Source: Posidoniimonas polymericola
GTDB lineage: Bacteria > Planctomycetota > Planctomycetia > Pirellulales > Lacipirellulaceae
Direction: 5' to 3'
Length of the DNA: 64,000 nt
NCBI RefSeq assembly: GCF_007859935.1
Contig: NZ_SJPO01000013.1
Coordinates: 1 to 64,000 of the forward strand
Shown: one piece after another, positions 35,809 through 44,452 of the stretch
How positions within the stretch are numbered: position 1 is the stretch's first letter
Layout: each line of letters opens with the position of its first letter
The notes under the pieces: generated by a model
The model's database searches: none
Told to the model about the DNA's origin: nothing
Seen by the model: only the letters and a program-made list of their open reading frames with translations
Translations under genes and position numbers: made by a program

Positions 35809-36060
35809 ATGAAGCTCGATTTCATTGGCCCCGTATTCCGGAATCGCGATACCCTGGTTTCCGAGATGGACCTCATGCACCTCATGCTCACCAAGGAAGC
35901 TGCGGATCTCACTGAATCCTATGATCCCGAGAAGCCGGTAGAGGATAAGACTCTGGAGCAGGCATGCCTCATCCAGTTGGCCTTGACTGCGTACTGGGCC
36001 CAGAACGCTTTGAGTACCCTGTGGGAGACGATTGACGAGCGCATCGAAGTGGAATCTTAG
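35809..36060 (+). CDS. Small hypothetical protein of the tRNA-Arg element
   Basis: 83 aa, acidic (MKLDFIGPVFRNRDTLVSEM...), predicted mostly helical, ending ALSTLWETIDERIEVES. No motif recognised. An AAAGGACAAC stretch lies just upstream of the ATG and could serve as ribosome binding site. It lies between the replication gene and the gp88-like gene on the same strand and is followed by a hairpin terminator. Confidence 0.6.
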   Translation: MKLDFIGPVFRNRDTLVSEMDLMHLMLTKEAADLTESYDPEKPVEDKTLEQACLIQLALTAYWAQNALSTLWETIDERIEVES

Positions 36061-36120
36061 CGCAGGGGGACGCCTCGTCAGCGAATTTGTACCAGCTACG
36101 AGACCCGGTGCGTGCGCTCG

Positions 36121-36160
36121 GGAGAGGCCCTCGGCGAATGGCGGGGGCCTCTCCTCTTTG
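36121..36160 (+). terminator. Hairpin terminator after the 83-aa gene
   Basis: GGAGAGGCCC (36121-36130) pairs perfectly with GGGCCTCTCC (36145-36154), followed by TCTTTG. The rest of the 424-bp gap 36061-36484 shows no convincing gene. Confidence 0.7.
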
Positions 36161-36484
36161 ATCGGGGGGCTACGAACTAGCACCCCGGCAAAAAAATCAG
36201 GGATCGGCTCAACGCGTGCGCACGGAGACGCGATCTCTCAACCGTTTGAATTCCTCATTAGCGGCTGGCGTGGCGGTCCTGGGCCCTCTGGCTAGACCAT
36301 CCTGGGTAATCACCGGCGTTTGTGTGCAATTGCGACGCGACGCCCAATCCCCAGGCGCTCGCGCCCAAGAACTCAGCGCCCGAACCACTCCGGCGGGCCA
36401 TTCTCCGCGCTCGTTTCCGGCGAACGATGCCAGCGAGCCCAGGCGCCCTGCCTGGCGATTCGCCACCCGCTGGAGTTTCTTGCT

Positions 36485-36604
36485 ATGTGTTCCGCGATCG
36501 AGTTGATACGCGAGCTGTCGGGGCTCGCGCTGGTGCTGAGCATCCCCGCAGCGGGCGCTGTGGCGCTCGCCCTGGCCCTGCTTGCCGAAAGGGGGGACCG
36601 ATGA
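36485..36604 (+). CDS. 39-aa single-span membrane microprotein
   Basis: 39 aa, below common gene-calling limits: a short polar start (MCSAIELIRELSG) and one hydrophobic segment (LALVLSIPAAGAVALALALLA), then AERGDR. Its TGA overlaps the ATG of the gp88-like gene (ATGA at 36601-36604), and GAAAGGGGGGACC just before that ATG gives the next gene a strong ribosome binding site. The coupling supports real translation. Function unknown. Confidence 0.5.
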   Translation: MCSAIELIRELSGLALVLSIPAAGAVALALALLAERGDR

Positions 36605-37338
36605 ACCTGCTGCGTACCAACGCCAAGCTGGCCAAAGCCGGCCCGGACAACTACCTAGTGGCTGGGCTGGCGCTCGCCCCGCACGGCCTGTCCGGTCACC
36701 AAGTCTGCCCCGCCTCGACGGTAGGCTGCCGGGCGGCCTGCAATCTGTGGTTTTCGGGGCAACGGGTCGTGCCCGCGGCCCGCCAGCGCGCCATCAGGGA
36801 CACCCAGTGGCTCGCGGAGGACCGGCGCGGCTTTCTGGCTCAGTTGCACCACGACATTGCCCAGCACGCCAGGCGCGCCGACAGGGCGCTCCTGCGGCCT
36901 ATGGTGCGGCTCAATGTCGGGTCGGACCTCGACTGGCGAGAGGTCATCGAGCGCTGGCCGGAGGTGCAGTTCTACGATTACACGAAGGTCCTGAGCCGCT
37001 TCCGCGCGTACCTCGATGGCAAGCTGCCGCCGAACTACGCGCTGACGTTCTCGGCCTCGGAGCGGTCGCACCCGGCGACCCTGGCGAGCTTCCTGCGCCG
37101 CGGGGGCAACGTGGCGGCCGTGTTTGCGGTAGACTACTACCCGGCTTGCGGCCGGATTGGCCCGCTGCCCCGGTCGGTTCGCTACTGGGGCGCGGAGTGG
37201 CCCGTCATCGACGCCGACAAGCACGATATCCGCCTACCCAGCGTCGACGGGCGGGGCGTGGTCTGTGGGCTTCGGCTGAAGGGGACCAACGCCGCCAAGG
37301 CCCGAGGACGCGCAACCGGCTTTGCCGCGCCATGCTAG
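36601..37338 (+). CDS. gp88-like phage/plasmid protein
   Basis: 245 aa from the ATG at 36601, with a purine-rich SD in front. The pattern is that of the 'gene product 88' group as I know it: NYLVAGLALAPHGLSGHQVCPASTVGCRAACNLWFSGQRV, then RLNVGSDLDWREVIERWPEVQFYDYTKVLSRF, YALTFSASERSHP and GGNVAAVFAVDYYPACG. The clustered cysteines near residues 36-46 may bind a metal. These proteins occur on phages, plasmids and integrative elements, and their role is unknown. It overlaps the 39-aa gene upstream and a 50-aa gene downstream. Confidence 0.7.
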   Translation: MNLLRTNAKLAKAGPDNYLVAGLALAPHGLSGHQVCPASTVGCRAACNLWFSGQRVVPAARQRAIRDTQWLAEDRRGFLAQLHHDIAQHARRADRALLRPMVRLNVGSDLDWREVIERWPEVQFYDYTKVLSRFRAYLDGKLPPNYALTFSASERSHPATLASFLRRGGNVAAVFAVDYYPACGRIGPLPRSVRYWGAEWPVIDADKHDIRLPSVDGRGVVCGLRLKGTNAAKARGRATGFAAPC

Positions 37339-37484
37339 ACCTGCTGCAACGCACCACCGCCCTGCTGCTAGCGATTACTGACCGCGCGGACGAGCTGCCG
37401 CCCGAGATCGTCGAGGCGGCCCGCGATCTCGAGCCAGATGTCGCCGAGGCGATCGATCGGCTCAGGCGCGAGTCGGCCGACTAG
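37332..37484 (+). CDS. Small acidic helical protein, last gene of the element
   Basis: 50 aa (MLDLLQRTTALLLAITDRADEL...), acidic, fully helical by pattern, overlapping the gp88-like stop by 7 bp. The overlap and the terminator 37 bp downstream support it as the last gene of a three-gene unit starting at 36485. No known motif. Confidence 0.55.
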   Translation: MLDLLQRTTALLLAITDRADELPPEIVEAARDLEPDVAEAIDRLRRESAD

Positions 37485-37520
37485 CCGCGCCCCGATCGGC
37501 TCACAATCTGAATGCCCCTC

Positions 37521-37551
37521 AACGCCCGCTAGGCATCTAGCGGGCGTTTTT
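37521..37551 (+). terminator. Strong hairpin terminator
   Basis: A 12-bp perfect stem: AACGCCCGCTAG (37521-37532), loop GCAT, CTAGCGGGCGTT (37537-37548), then TTTTC. It ends the 36485-37484 unit. Confidence 0.92.
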
Positions 37552-37989
37552 CGTTGGGTTTCATTCGACGGGCGTCGACAGCTACGAGGCTCCCGAAGCC
37601 ACAGGGCGCGCTGAGGGGCCCTGAGAGGCCGTCTCGCGCGCCTCCAGCGCTCGCGCGGCTCCTCTATCGAGCTGGCGCTCCGGCGCGTTAGACGGGCGTT
37701 CAGCGCGCCTAGACGGACATTCCCGAAAGCCAGCTGTCCAGCTACGCCTCTGGCAGGGCTGCCTACGGATTCTCATTGCCGGAAATGCCTAGAAATGTAG
37801 CAGTCCGCGTCCGCTCTTGCGGGATGAGGGCTACGGAACGCCTGTGCACTTGCCGGAAACGCGGCTAGCCGCTTTCGCGATCGAAGTTTTCCCGGGTCCT
37901 TCCTGGCGATTTCGGGCTCAAACCCCCGCCGGAAGACCCCACTAAGGGAGAACGCCTGTCGGTCGGCATGCGAAACGTCACGAGGCGGG
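37552..37989. other. Gene-poor spacer at the likely right side of the tRNA-Arg element
   Basis: About 440 bp without a convincing gene. It is rich in short GC palindromes, with repeated GGGCGT/ACGCCC and GCGCGC words. No copy of the tRNA-Arg 3' end was found here by eye, so the right attachment site is not located. It could hold the element's boundary, an origin or simply degraded DNA. Confidence 0.4.
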
Positions 37990-39735
37990 CTAATCGGACT
38001 GATTTCGGCGCTCTCTTTGGGTGCGAACGGCTGCGTTCGTTTCGATTTTCTGCCGCACCCGGACATAGTCGATTACAAGTTTGTACTCGCCATCGGCCTT
38101 GTCGGCTTCCTTGGGCAGCAGGGCGAGGTCGACGAGAATGAACATCGGCCGCAGCATATCAGGAGTAGTGGGCGCCCTCATCAATTCTTTGCCGTCGAAC
38201 GAGAAGATGATGTGCTTCGGCGTGATGAGGGCGCCGTAGGTGTGGTACTCATTGTCGAACAGGTCTACCGGAGCGTCCGGCCAGTTCTTGTGGAGGCCCG
38301 TGTAGTTGCCTACGTGAAACGTCTTGTTGGGACGGTCTCCGTACTGACGAGCGGCCTTCCAGCTGTGATAGGCCTGGTGGTGGCCCTTCGGGTCGGAGTT
38401 GTATCCCTCGTAGATGTCGATCTCTGTCCTTGGCACTGTCTGCGTGAAGTACTCGTCGACTGCCTTTATCCAAAATGCCGGCCACGACGCGAAGTCGTTG
38501 CCGGGCGAGCACTTCATCCTTGCCTCAAAGTAGGTGGGGTGCTCGGCTGGATTCCAAGTCTGGCCGCGGCCATCGACGTTGACCGACGTGAACGACCCTG
38601 AGAACCAGGTCTTTCCGACCCGCTGCATGGTGATCGTTAGCTCAGAGCCGGCCTGTGAGTAGACGTTCGGTTCACGGCCCGGCTTGACGCTCCGCGCCCG
38701 GCCCGTGGCCGCGGGGTGTCCAGGCGAGTACCACGGTCCTTCGCCCGAGGACTCGTCTGTTATTGTCATGGAGTCGAATTGATCTTCGAACACCGTCGTG
38801 TAGCCCTCGAGGAGCGGAGCGATAGGTCTGCCGAAGGTTTGCTCCTTCGTCGCGTTTTTTTCACCCCACTGCTCTTTCACCTTGGCCCATGACGCTTCGG
38901 TGTGACCGACGAACCCCTCTTTGGGCGCCCCGGGTTCTGGACGCTCTTTTCGATAGGGGTGACTCGGTGGCAGACGCGATTGCGAGTCGGTTTTCCACAT
39001 CGCCCAACCCGCGATTCGGTCGACGTCTACCGCCGACAGCTCCTCGTGCAGGAGCATAATACGGTTGACGATGAACTCGATCCCGTTTGGTCGCGTGTCG
39101 CCAATCAGCGTCTTTGCGCGGGACTCGTCGCGTGGGATTACCAGATCCTCGATCTCTGCCTGAACCTCCGGCTGTCCGTCAATCGATGCGTAGTGCCGAC
39201 CATCCACCCTCCGCGTCACGATGACATGCCAAGACTCGTCTGCGCCAGCGGGCAGTCGAATCGCCGCGTCTGGTTGCCCCGTCCAGTGGACGGTGTACTC
39301 GTGATCACCTCGACGATACCCGATGCCGGGCAGTCGGTGGTTGTAGTTGCCCTGATGCCCATTGGCCGCGAAGAGCATCCCGGAGTCAGAAGGCGAGCTG
39401 CTAACCTTGGCAGCGAAAACCATCACCGCCGCCCGGTGCGCCCTCTCGGGGATTCGGAGCCAGGGGGCTTCCAGGCGACAGTCCGCGCCGGGGGGGAAGT
39501 GAACGCCACCCGGCTGCTTCTCTGGCTGGCGAGCCGGGTCGGCCTGGACGGCTGCGACTTGCGCTGAAGTGGAGTCTTTCCATTCTCGCACTTTTCCGAC
39601 TGGCAACGTGTCGGCGTCCCAGTCGTACCAGATCTTCTCGTGGAGCGCCGTCCCGGGTTCCCAGATGTCCGCCGAGGCAAGCGACGCGCAAAGGGCGGCA
39701 GAAATCGCTAGTATCAAAGTGCCGGATCTTATCAT
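37990..39735 (-). CDS. Secreted GH16 glycoside hydrolase with N-terminal LamG-like domain
   Basis: 581 aa. The signal peptide (MIRSGTLILAISAALCASLASAD) directs export. Residues about 30-250 look like a LamG/concanavalin-type domain. Residues about 310-565 are GH16, with the catalytic motif ExDxxE in PRTEIDIYEGY and EARMKCSPGNDFASWPAFW upstream. The domain type fits enzymes cutting beta-linked marine galactans or glucans (agarase, porphyranase or carrageenase-like). Exact specificity cannot be told. It is the most downstream member of a minus-strand run of secreted proteins. Confidence 0.85.
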   Translation of the reverse strand: MIRSGTLILAISAALCASLASADIWEPGTALHEKIWYDWDADTLPVGKVREWKDSTSAQVAAVQADPARQPEKQPGGVHFPPGADCRLEAPWLRIPERAHRAAVMVFAAKVSSSPSDSGMLFAANGHQGNYNHRLPGIGYRRGDHEYTVHWTGQPDAAIRLPAGADESWHVIVTRRVDGRHYASIDGQPEVQAEIEDLVIPRDESRAKTLIGDTRPNGIEFIVNRIMLLHEELSAVDVDRIAGWAMWKTDSQSRLPPSHPYRKERPEPGAPKEGFVGHTEASWAKVKEQWGEKNATKEQTFGRPIAPLLEGYTTVFEDQFDSMTITDESSGEGPWYSPGHPAATGRARSVKPGREPNVYSQAGSELTITMQRVGKTWFSGSFTSVNVDGRGQTWNPAEHPTYFEARMKCSPGNDFASWPAFWIKAVDEYFTQTVPRTEIDIYEGYNSDPKGHHQAYHSWKAARQYGDRPNKTFHVGNYTGLHKNWPDAPVDLFDNEYHTYGALITPKHIIFSFDGKELMRAPTTPDMLRPMFILVDLALLPKEADKADGEYKLVIDYVRVRQKIETNAAVRTQRERRNQSD

Positions 39736-39893
39736 CTTACCCTGAGTATTCTCGTGGTTTACAGCGTTATGGAGAGCGGTCGCAAACGTCTATCGCCCGT
39801 ATTGCTATATCCGAAGCGACCCGAGTAGATGACAAACGCTGCTCGAGCGGAAAGACTGGATGAGCTGCTTCTTCGACCAAAAGGATCGCTTGC

Positions 39894-40877
39894 CTAGCGC
39901 GGCCAGGGAGCTTCCTTGATGTGTGCCCACTCTTCGTACCTCGAAGGTATGCCCGCGCTCTTAGCGTCATCGCTGTGAAGAACGAATCGATAGCGGAGTT
40001 CCAGAGATTCTCCTGCGTTGAGGCGGTAGTCTCCAGACCCAGATGGTTCGTTCAAGAAGTCGTGCAGGCCGAAAGGGTTGGCGGCAACCAATCCGTAGTC
40101 GCGTGCGTGCCACGTGGTGGGGTGCCTCAGATTCTGGGGGTGGTCAAAGATCGCCATCCCAACCCTCTCGCCGTCGACCTCGCCCCAGTAGTCGACCCAC
40201 TTGGCGCGTTTGCCCCAGACTCCTTGGTCCTTGTCGCCCTCGCTGTTGACTGCGTGCCCGGTTGGCAGGGCGTTTGCGCCGCGGGAGCTCGCTGTGAGAC
40301 GCAGTTCGGGACGCGTCCGCGTCGCCATGGTCCCCTCTTTCGTGTCGCCGAAGACGACAGTATCTGACCCGGCGGACAGGACGATCGTAAGGTCGATCGT
40401 TCGCAAGTTCTCGCTCGCGCGGAACTGCATCGAGCGACGCTCTCGACAAACCTCCTCTCCGTCGGGAGCCACCCAAGCCGACGTAGAGTCGATTACCCCA
40501 ACAGGCCCAGAGGACACCTTTTCGATGCTCCCGTGCCGGATCTCGCCCGTGCCCTCGCCGATGGCCCAGAAGTCGATTCCATTCACACTGCCGTGTCCGA
40601 ACCACAGCGACTGGTGGTGGGGGTGGTCTGTCGCCTCGCCGAGCGTGCCTTCTACCAGCGGGTAATCTCGCGTCATCCTCACTCCGCCGGGTCCCACTAG
40701 GGGAAACAACACCGGCTTCGGCGTCCCGCGGTAGACGTAGGACGTGAACGCGTTGCCGTCACATGTGACTTCGACGACGCCGCTGCCGGCGTCGACGACC
40801 TCAATCCGCTTATCAGCAGCGAGGCCAATTGCAGGGGATAGGGCAAGCACCACAGCAAAAGACAATTGTCTGGCCAT
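39894..40877 (-). CDS. Secreted PmoA-family (DUF6807) protein
   Basis: 327 aa. The signal peptide is MARQLSFAVVLALSPAIGLAAD. Recognised by PKPVLFPLVGPGGVRMTRDYPLVEGTLGEATDHPHHQSLWFGHGSVNG near residue 60, RPELRLTASSRGANALPTGHAVNSEGDKDQGVWGKRAKWVDYWGE, and NPFGLHDFLNEPSGSGDYRLNAGESLELRYRFVLH. This is the planctomycete 'methane oxygenase PmoA' family, whose name is probably misleading. Members occur in glycan-use gene clusters. Biochemical activity is unknown. Confidence 0.85.
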   Translation of the reverse strand: MARQLSFAVVLALSPAIGLAADKRIEVVDAGSGVVEVTCDGNAFTSYVYRGTPKPVLFPLVGPGGVRMTRDYPLVEGTLGEATDHPHHQSLWFGHGSVNGIDFWAIGEGTGEIRHGSIEKVSSGPVGVIDSTSAWVAPDGEEVCRERRSMQFRASENLRTIDLTIVLSAGSDTVVFGDTKEGTMATRTRPELRLTASSRGANALPTGHAVNSEGDKDQGVWGKRAKWVDYWGEVDGERVGMAIFDHPQNLRHPTTWHARDYGLVAANPFGLHDFLNEPSGSGDYRLNAGESLELRYRFVLHSDDAKSAGIPSRYEEWAHIKEAPWPR

Positions 40878-41018
40878 GACTCCTCTTACGTTGGGTGGAC
40901 TACGGGCAGGCGTTTCCGTCAGGTTTGACGTCGCGCCGGGGAAGGGATGACTCCTTGCCTGGCCCCGCTGAGCTTCTCGTGCCAGCGTCTTTGCGAGGCA
41001 GCACAGCTCGGGCGTTCG

Positions 41019-41165
41019 CTAGACGTCCAGCAGTTCCGGGACTCGGTAGCCTGGATCTTTGGGGTCCCGTAGGAGAGCGTTGGCCGCTTCAGACGAATCC
41101 CCCACGAACCGCCCGGACGCGGCATCGAACTCGAGCCATTCAGCGACGCCCTGGTCCTCACCCAT
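41019..41165 (-). pseudogene. C-terminal remnant, possibly of an oxidoreductase
   Basis: 48 codons reading MGEDQGVAEWLEFDAASGRFVGDSSEAANALLRD, then PGYRVPELLDV and a stop, with a TAA two codons before the Met. The wording resembles the C-terminal tail of planctomycete Gfo/Idh/MocA-type oxidoreductases (FDPxTGRFxGD..EAN.LL..xYR). I read it as a truncated relic; a genuine small gene is the alternative. Confidence 0.35.
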
Positions 41166-41236
41166 CGCTTACAAACGTCGACCCACAGGGCGGTCAGTCC
41201 TCGGGCCTACAACCGCTGATTCATATCGAGTAGGCT

Positions 41237-42775
41237 CTAGCGATCGATGTCCAGATCGCCAAGCTCAGCCGGAAGCCGATTCTCGATCACGTGAATAGCA
41301 AGCATCGCGTAGGCCAAGGTGTCGGCGCGTGTGATATTCTCGTAGTGGGCCGCCTCTGGATCTGCCTTTGGAAGTGGGTTTCCCTCGGTCCAGAAAAAGT
41401 CAATTCCATGATCGGCAATGTCTTTGGCTCGCTCGAGGTACTTGGAATCGCCCGTTTCCCGGTAGGCGAGCAGTTCCAAGTTTGTGACGATGCCGAGTTC
41501 TAGGGGCCACGGGCGTTCCGAACGATCTGGCGCCTCGTTGAAGTACTTGTCGGCCGCGTGGATGGCCAACTCGCGGTAGGCCTTCCCCTCTCTGCTGTCG
41601 CCCAGCTGGGCTGCTCGACTAAAGCACAAAGTTCCTAGCATGCCGGTTGTCTTGCGACCGTACTTCATGCTCCACAGGTATGAGTACCCGCCGTTTTCTT
41701 TGTGGCTGTACAGCTCGCGGTTGCCGTCGGTTGTTACGTACATGACAAAACCCTTATCGCTGACGTCGTGCGGCAGACCCAAAAGTCCCTTGTCGAGTGC
41801 AGCCGCCAGACGCAAGAGCTTGTCTCGGTCGGGGCCTTCCGGAAGCAGATTGGCGGCGTGGGTCGCGTCGATTGCCAGCGAAAGACTGGCAGAGGTGTCG
41901 GCGTACTCACGCTGAGAGTCGAAGGCGACCAGCGAGTCGCCTGTCTTCCTGCTTTTCTCGAGGTAGCGGTCCGCCAGGATATTGATGTAATTGAGGAATC
42001 GCTCGTCTCGTGTGCGTTGGTGCGCGCGGGCCCAGTCGTGCAGAAAGTACCCCCCCTCTTTGGGGAAGTCAAAGTTGAGGCCCGGTTCGTGGTGATCGTA
42101 ATAGGCGTGACGACTGAAGTTGCCGGTCGAGTGGTCGCCGATCTGGTGTTCCCAAAGGGCATGGGCGTATCCGACCATCGCCTTCTCATTGAATTCGTAG
42201 AACTTGTCACTCAGGACCGTCGGGCGCTTCGGCTCGTGGATGTAAATGATTTCGTGCCCTTTGCTCGGATCGCTACGACAGTTCGTTCCCGGAGAATCAG
42301 ATTTCAGATCCCAGCAGAGGTGCTCACCCCACGCGAACAGACCAGTCGTGGGCGATGGGGTTACCTCCAGGAAAACCCGGAGGGCCTTGTCGGCGTTTTC
42401 TCGGTACCTCGGCTCTCCGGTCACCTCACTCAGGGCGTAAAGGAGGCGGTAGAGGTTGAAGTCGAGGTTGACGTTTGCGCCGTGCGGCGATACCCGGTCA
42501 GAGTTCCGAATGCCGTGCGGCTCTCGGGGCATGCTGCTGAAAGGCGCTAGCCTGCTGCGGTCTATCATCGAGAGCATCAGGCTCGACTGCTGATCGCCGT
42601 ACGTGTCCTGCGCGTGCAGAAGCATCGCGTCGGCGTACCCCTTTGCGTGCTGATAGAACCGATCGTCGTCGTCCGCGCGTGATTGGTCTGCCAGACAGCC
42701 GGACACAGCGGCCGCGAGTATGCACGGCATGCAAAGTGAGTTAACGCTCCAATCGCCGCGACCTAAAATTGCCAT
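41237..42775 (-). CDS. Predicted alpha-barrel polysaccharide-active lipoprotein
   Basis: 512 aa. The N-terminus contains a lipobox-like VSGC after a short hydrophobic stretch, so it is probably an exported lipoprotein. The body is built of repeating helical pairs as in (alpha/alpha)6 barrels (LYRLLYALSEVTGEPRYRENADKALRVFLE, FDFPKEGGYFLHDWAR, ITRADTLAYAMLAIHVIENRLP). This resembles lyases or unsaturated glycosidases, but no family is named with certainty. It is clearly a paralogue of the protein at 46229-48592, aligning over almost its whole length but lacking the latter's dockerin insert. Confidence 0.7.
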   Translation of the reverse strand: MAILGRGDWSVNSLCMPCILAAAVSGCLADQSRADDDDRFYQHAKGYADAMLLHAQDTYGDQQSSLMLSMIDRSRLAPFSSMPREPHGIRNSDRVSPHGANVNLDFNLYRLLYALSEVTGEPRYRENADKALRVFLEVTPSPTTGLFAWGEHLCWDLKSDSPGTNCRSDPSKGHEIIYIHEPKRPTVLSDKFYEFNEKAMVGYAHALWEHQIGDHSTGNFSRHAYYDHHEPGLNFDFPKEGGYFLHDWARAHQRTRDERFLNYINILADRYLEKSRKTGDSLVAFDSQREYADTSASLSLAIDATHAANLLPEGPDRDKLLRLAAALDKGLLGLPHDVSDKGFVMYVTTDGNRELYSHKENGGYSYLWSMKYGRKTTGMLGTLCFSRAAQLGDSREGKAYRELAIHAADKYFNEAPDRSERPWPLELGIVTNLELLAYRETGDSKYLERAKDIADHGIDFFWTEGNPLPKADPEAAHYENITRADTLAYAMLAIHVIENRLPAELGDLDIDR

Positions 42776-42844
42776 GCGATCAATCCCTTTTCCTTCGGAC
42801 TGCTATAAGTTCTGCGGACTGCGCCCAGGGCAGGCTGCGGAAGT

Positions 42845-43294
42845 CTACGCGGGGGAAGACTCTAAGTTGATGTCGATCTCGTTGCGCTCGCTTTTCACCT
42901 CGAACTCGAGCCCCGAGCTGCTCGGCGACGTGTAATTCGGCGGGATCGAGTTCTGCGGGGGAGCTTCCCGGATCTCTTCGGACTGCCATACTTTTACGCG
43001 GGGAGTGACGCCAACGCGGTAGCGTCCCGGCGGGGCGCCATCCTGATCACCGAAAGTGCTCAGTCGAAATTGCCCCTCAGGCCCGATCTTGCCTCGGGCG
43101 CTGTACATCTTCCCCGTCTTCGGAGCGGGCGAGAGCGGCTCGAAGACCAAGCTCCCGCCGGCGAGTGGCTTGCCTTCGAACGTGACCACGCCGGATACTG
43201 GGTAAGTCTTCTCACCACCGCCCGAGCATCCCGCGTGTGCCGCAGCACTAGCGGCCACTGCTAACACGGTGAACCATCTCCTTGAGGGATTCAT
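42845..43294 (-). CDS. Small lipoprotein with carboxypeptidase-regulatory-like fold
   Basis: 149 aa. The signal sequence with lipobox AHAGC (MNPSRRWFTVLAVAASAAAHAGC) is followed by YPVSGVVTFEGKPLAGGSLVFEPLS and GQFRLSTFGDQDGAPPGRYRVGVTP. This one-domain beta-sandwich lipoprotein is abundant in planctomycetes, often next to DUF1559 genes as here (55 bp downstream of the DUF1559 stop). Function unknown. Confidence 0.85.
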   Translation of the reverse strand: MNPSRRWFTVLAVAASAAAHAGCSGGGEKTYPVSGVVTFEGKPLAGGSLVFEPLSPAPKTGKMYSARGKIGPEGQFRLSTFGDQDGAPPGRYRVGVTPRVKVWQSEEIREAPPQNSIPPNYTSPSSSGLEFEVKSERNEIDINLESSPA

Positions 43295-43349
43295 CTACCG
43301 CGAACTCCATTCTCTTGGATCGTTTGTGTTTGTAGTAACGGCGTTCCTG

Positions 43350-44366
43350 CTAGAGCGTCACGCCACCGATGGCGCCGTCTTCGCTGACTGCCTCCTCGCC
43401 TGCGATCGTCGCAAGGGCGTGCAGCACTGAGAGCGGCGTGTTGTAGGTAAGGGGCTCCACGTGCCCGTCGAGGTACACGAACAAACAGATCTGGCCGGCG
43501 TGGTCGCTACCGAACTTAGAGATTTCTTCGTCGTCGGCGCTCGCCGGGAAACCGCTGTAGGCGTTGCGTAGGATCGCCCAAGGGTGATTCCCTGCGAAAA
43601 ACGCCGTGTCTCCCTTGTTGAAGTCGATCGATCCAGGCACGTTGTCAAATGGGCTGATGAGTTCGCTCGGAATGTGCTTCTCTCCAACAGCAAAAGTCTT
43701 CGACAAGCCATCGACGACCGTTCGTAGCTTAAGCTTGCTATCCGAAAGGATGGGGCCCGACTTTTGTCCGGTCCAGTAGCTGTACTGACCGTAGGTGACG
43801 TCACCGACCCTGACGCCGCTCTCCATGCGGCTAGCGGCGCCCACATTGCCCGCGTAGTCACCGCCCGCCGCCAGACTGCGGTACGCCTGCGGCACTGGCG
43901 GGTTGCCGGCCGAATCGAAGTCGCGGTCCGCTGACGGCGCGCGTCGGCTTGGACAATAGAACGCCGCCACGGGCGTACGCATGGCAGCCGCGTTAAGCGG
44001 GTCCGGCACCTTCACCCCCGGCTTGAAGCTGTCGAACTGGGCCTGCTGCTCCATGTAGGGCAGGAGCGTAAATGCCCATGAGTAGCTATACTCGCCGCCT
44101 GCGTCACCATCGGAGTTGCCAACCCCCCGCTTAGGAGCGGCCCGTCCCGTAGGTAGGAGCGATGAGTTGGTGTCGGCATGCAGTTGTACTGCCAAGCCAA
44201 TCTGCTTTAGTCCGTTGGTGCACTGTGTCCGCCTGGCCGCCTCGCGAGCGGACTGGACGGCGGGCAGGAGCAAGGCAACCAAGACGCCAATGATCGCGAT
44301 GACAACCAGCAGTTCGACTAGCGTGAATGCGTTATGCCGACGATTCCTTAGCTTCATCGTTTCCAT
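43350..44366 (-). CDS. DUF1559 protein with type IV pilin-like N-terminus
   Basis: 338 aa from the ATG at 44364-44366 ([11 protein letters not shown]); the Met at 44357 is also possible. The N-methylation motif [34 protein letters not shown] is the hallmark of the large DUF1559 family of planctomycetes. [15 protein letters not shown] follows, and the C-terminal segment [19 protein letters not shown] approximates the family's H-x9-DG motif with one extra residue. Located in the cell envelope; role unknown. It forms a unit with the small lipoprotein downstream. Confidence 0.92.
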   Translation of the reverse strand: METMKLRNRRHNAFTLVELLVVIAIIGVLVALLLPAVQSAREAARRTQCTNGLKQIGLAVQLHADTNSSLLPTGRAAPKRGVGNSDGDAGGEYSYSWAFTLLPYMEQQAQFDSFKPGVKVPDPLNAAAMRTPVAAFYCPSRRAPSADRDFDSAGNPPVPQAYRSLAAGGDYAGNVGAASRMESGVRVGDVTYGQYSYWTGQKSGPILSDSKLKLRTVVDGLSKTFAVGEKHIPSELISPFDNVPGSIDFNKGDTAFFAGNHPWAILRNAYSGFPASADDEEISKFGSDHAGQICLFVYLDGHVEPLTYNTPLSVLHALATIAGEEAVSEDGAIGGVTL

Positions 44367-44452
44367 CCCTTTTGCGTTTGCGAGATAAGGTTCTAGGGCC
44401 CCGAGAGGCCATGAGCAATTGCTCCGAATCATGTGAGTCGAAGGCCGGGCTC

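Noticed and set aside
37582..37776. 64-codon minus-strand frame next to the element
   Set aside because: Composed almost only of Arg, Ala, Pro and Ser from GC palindromes; no sign of a real protein.
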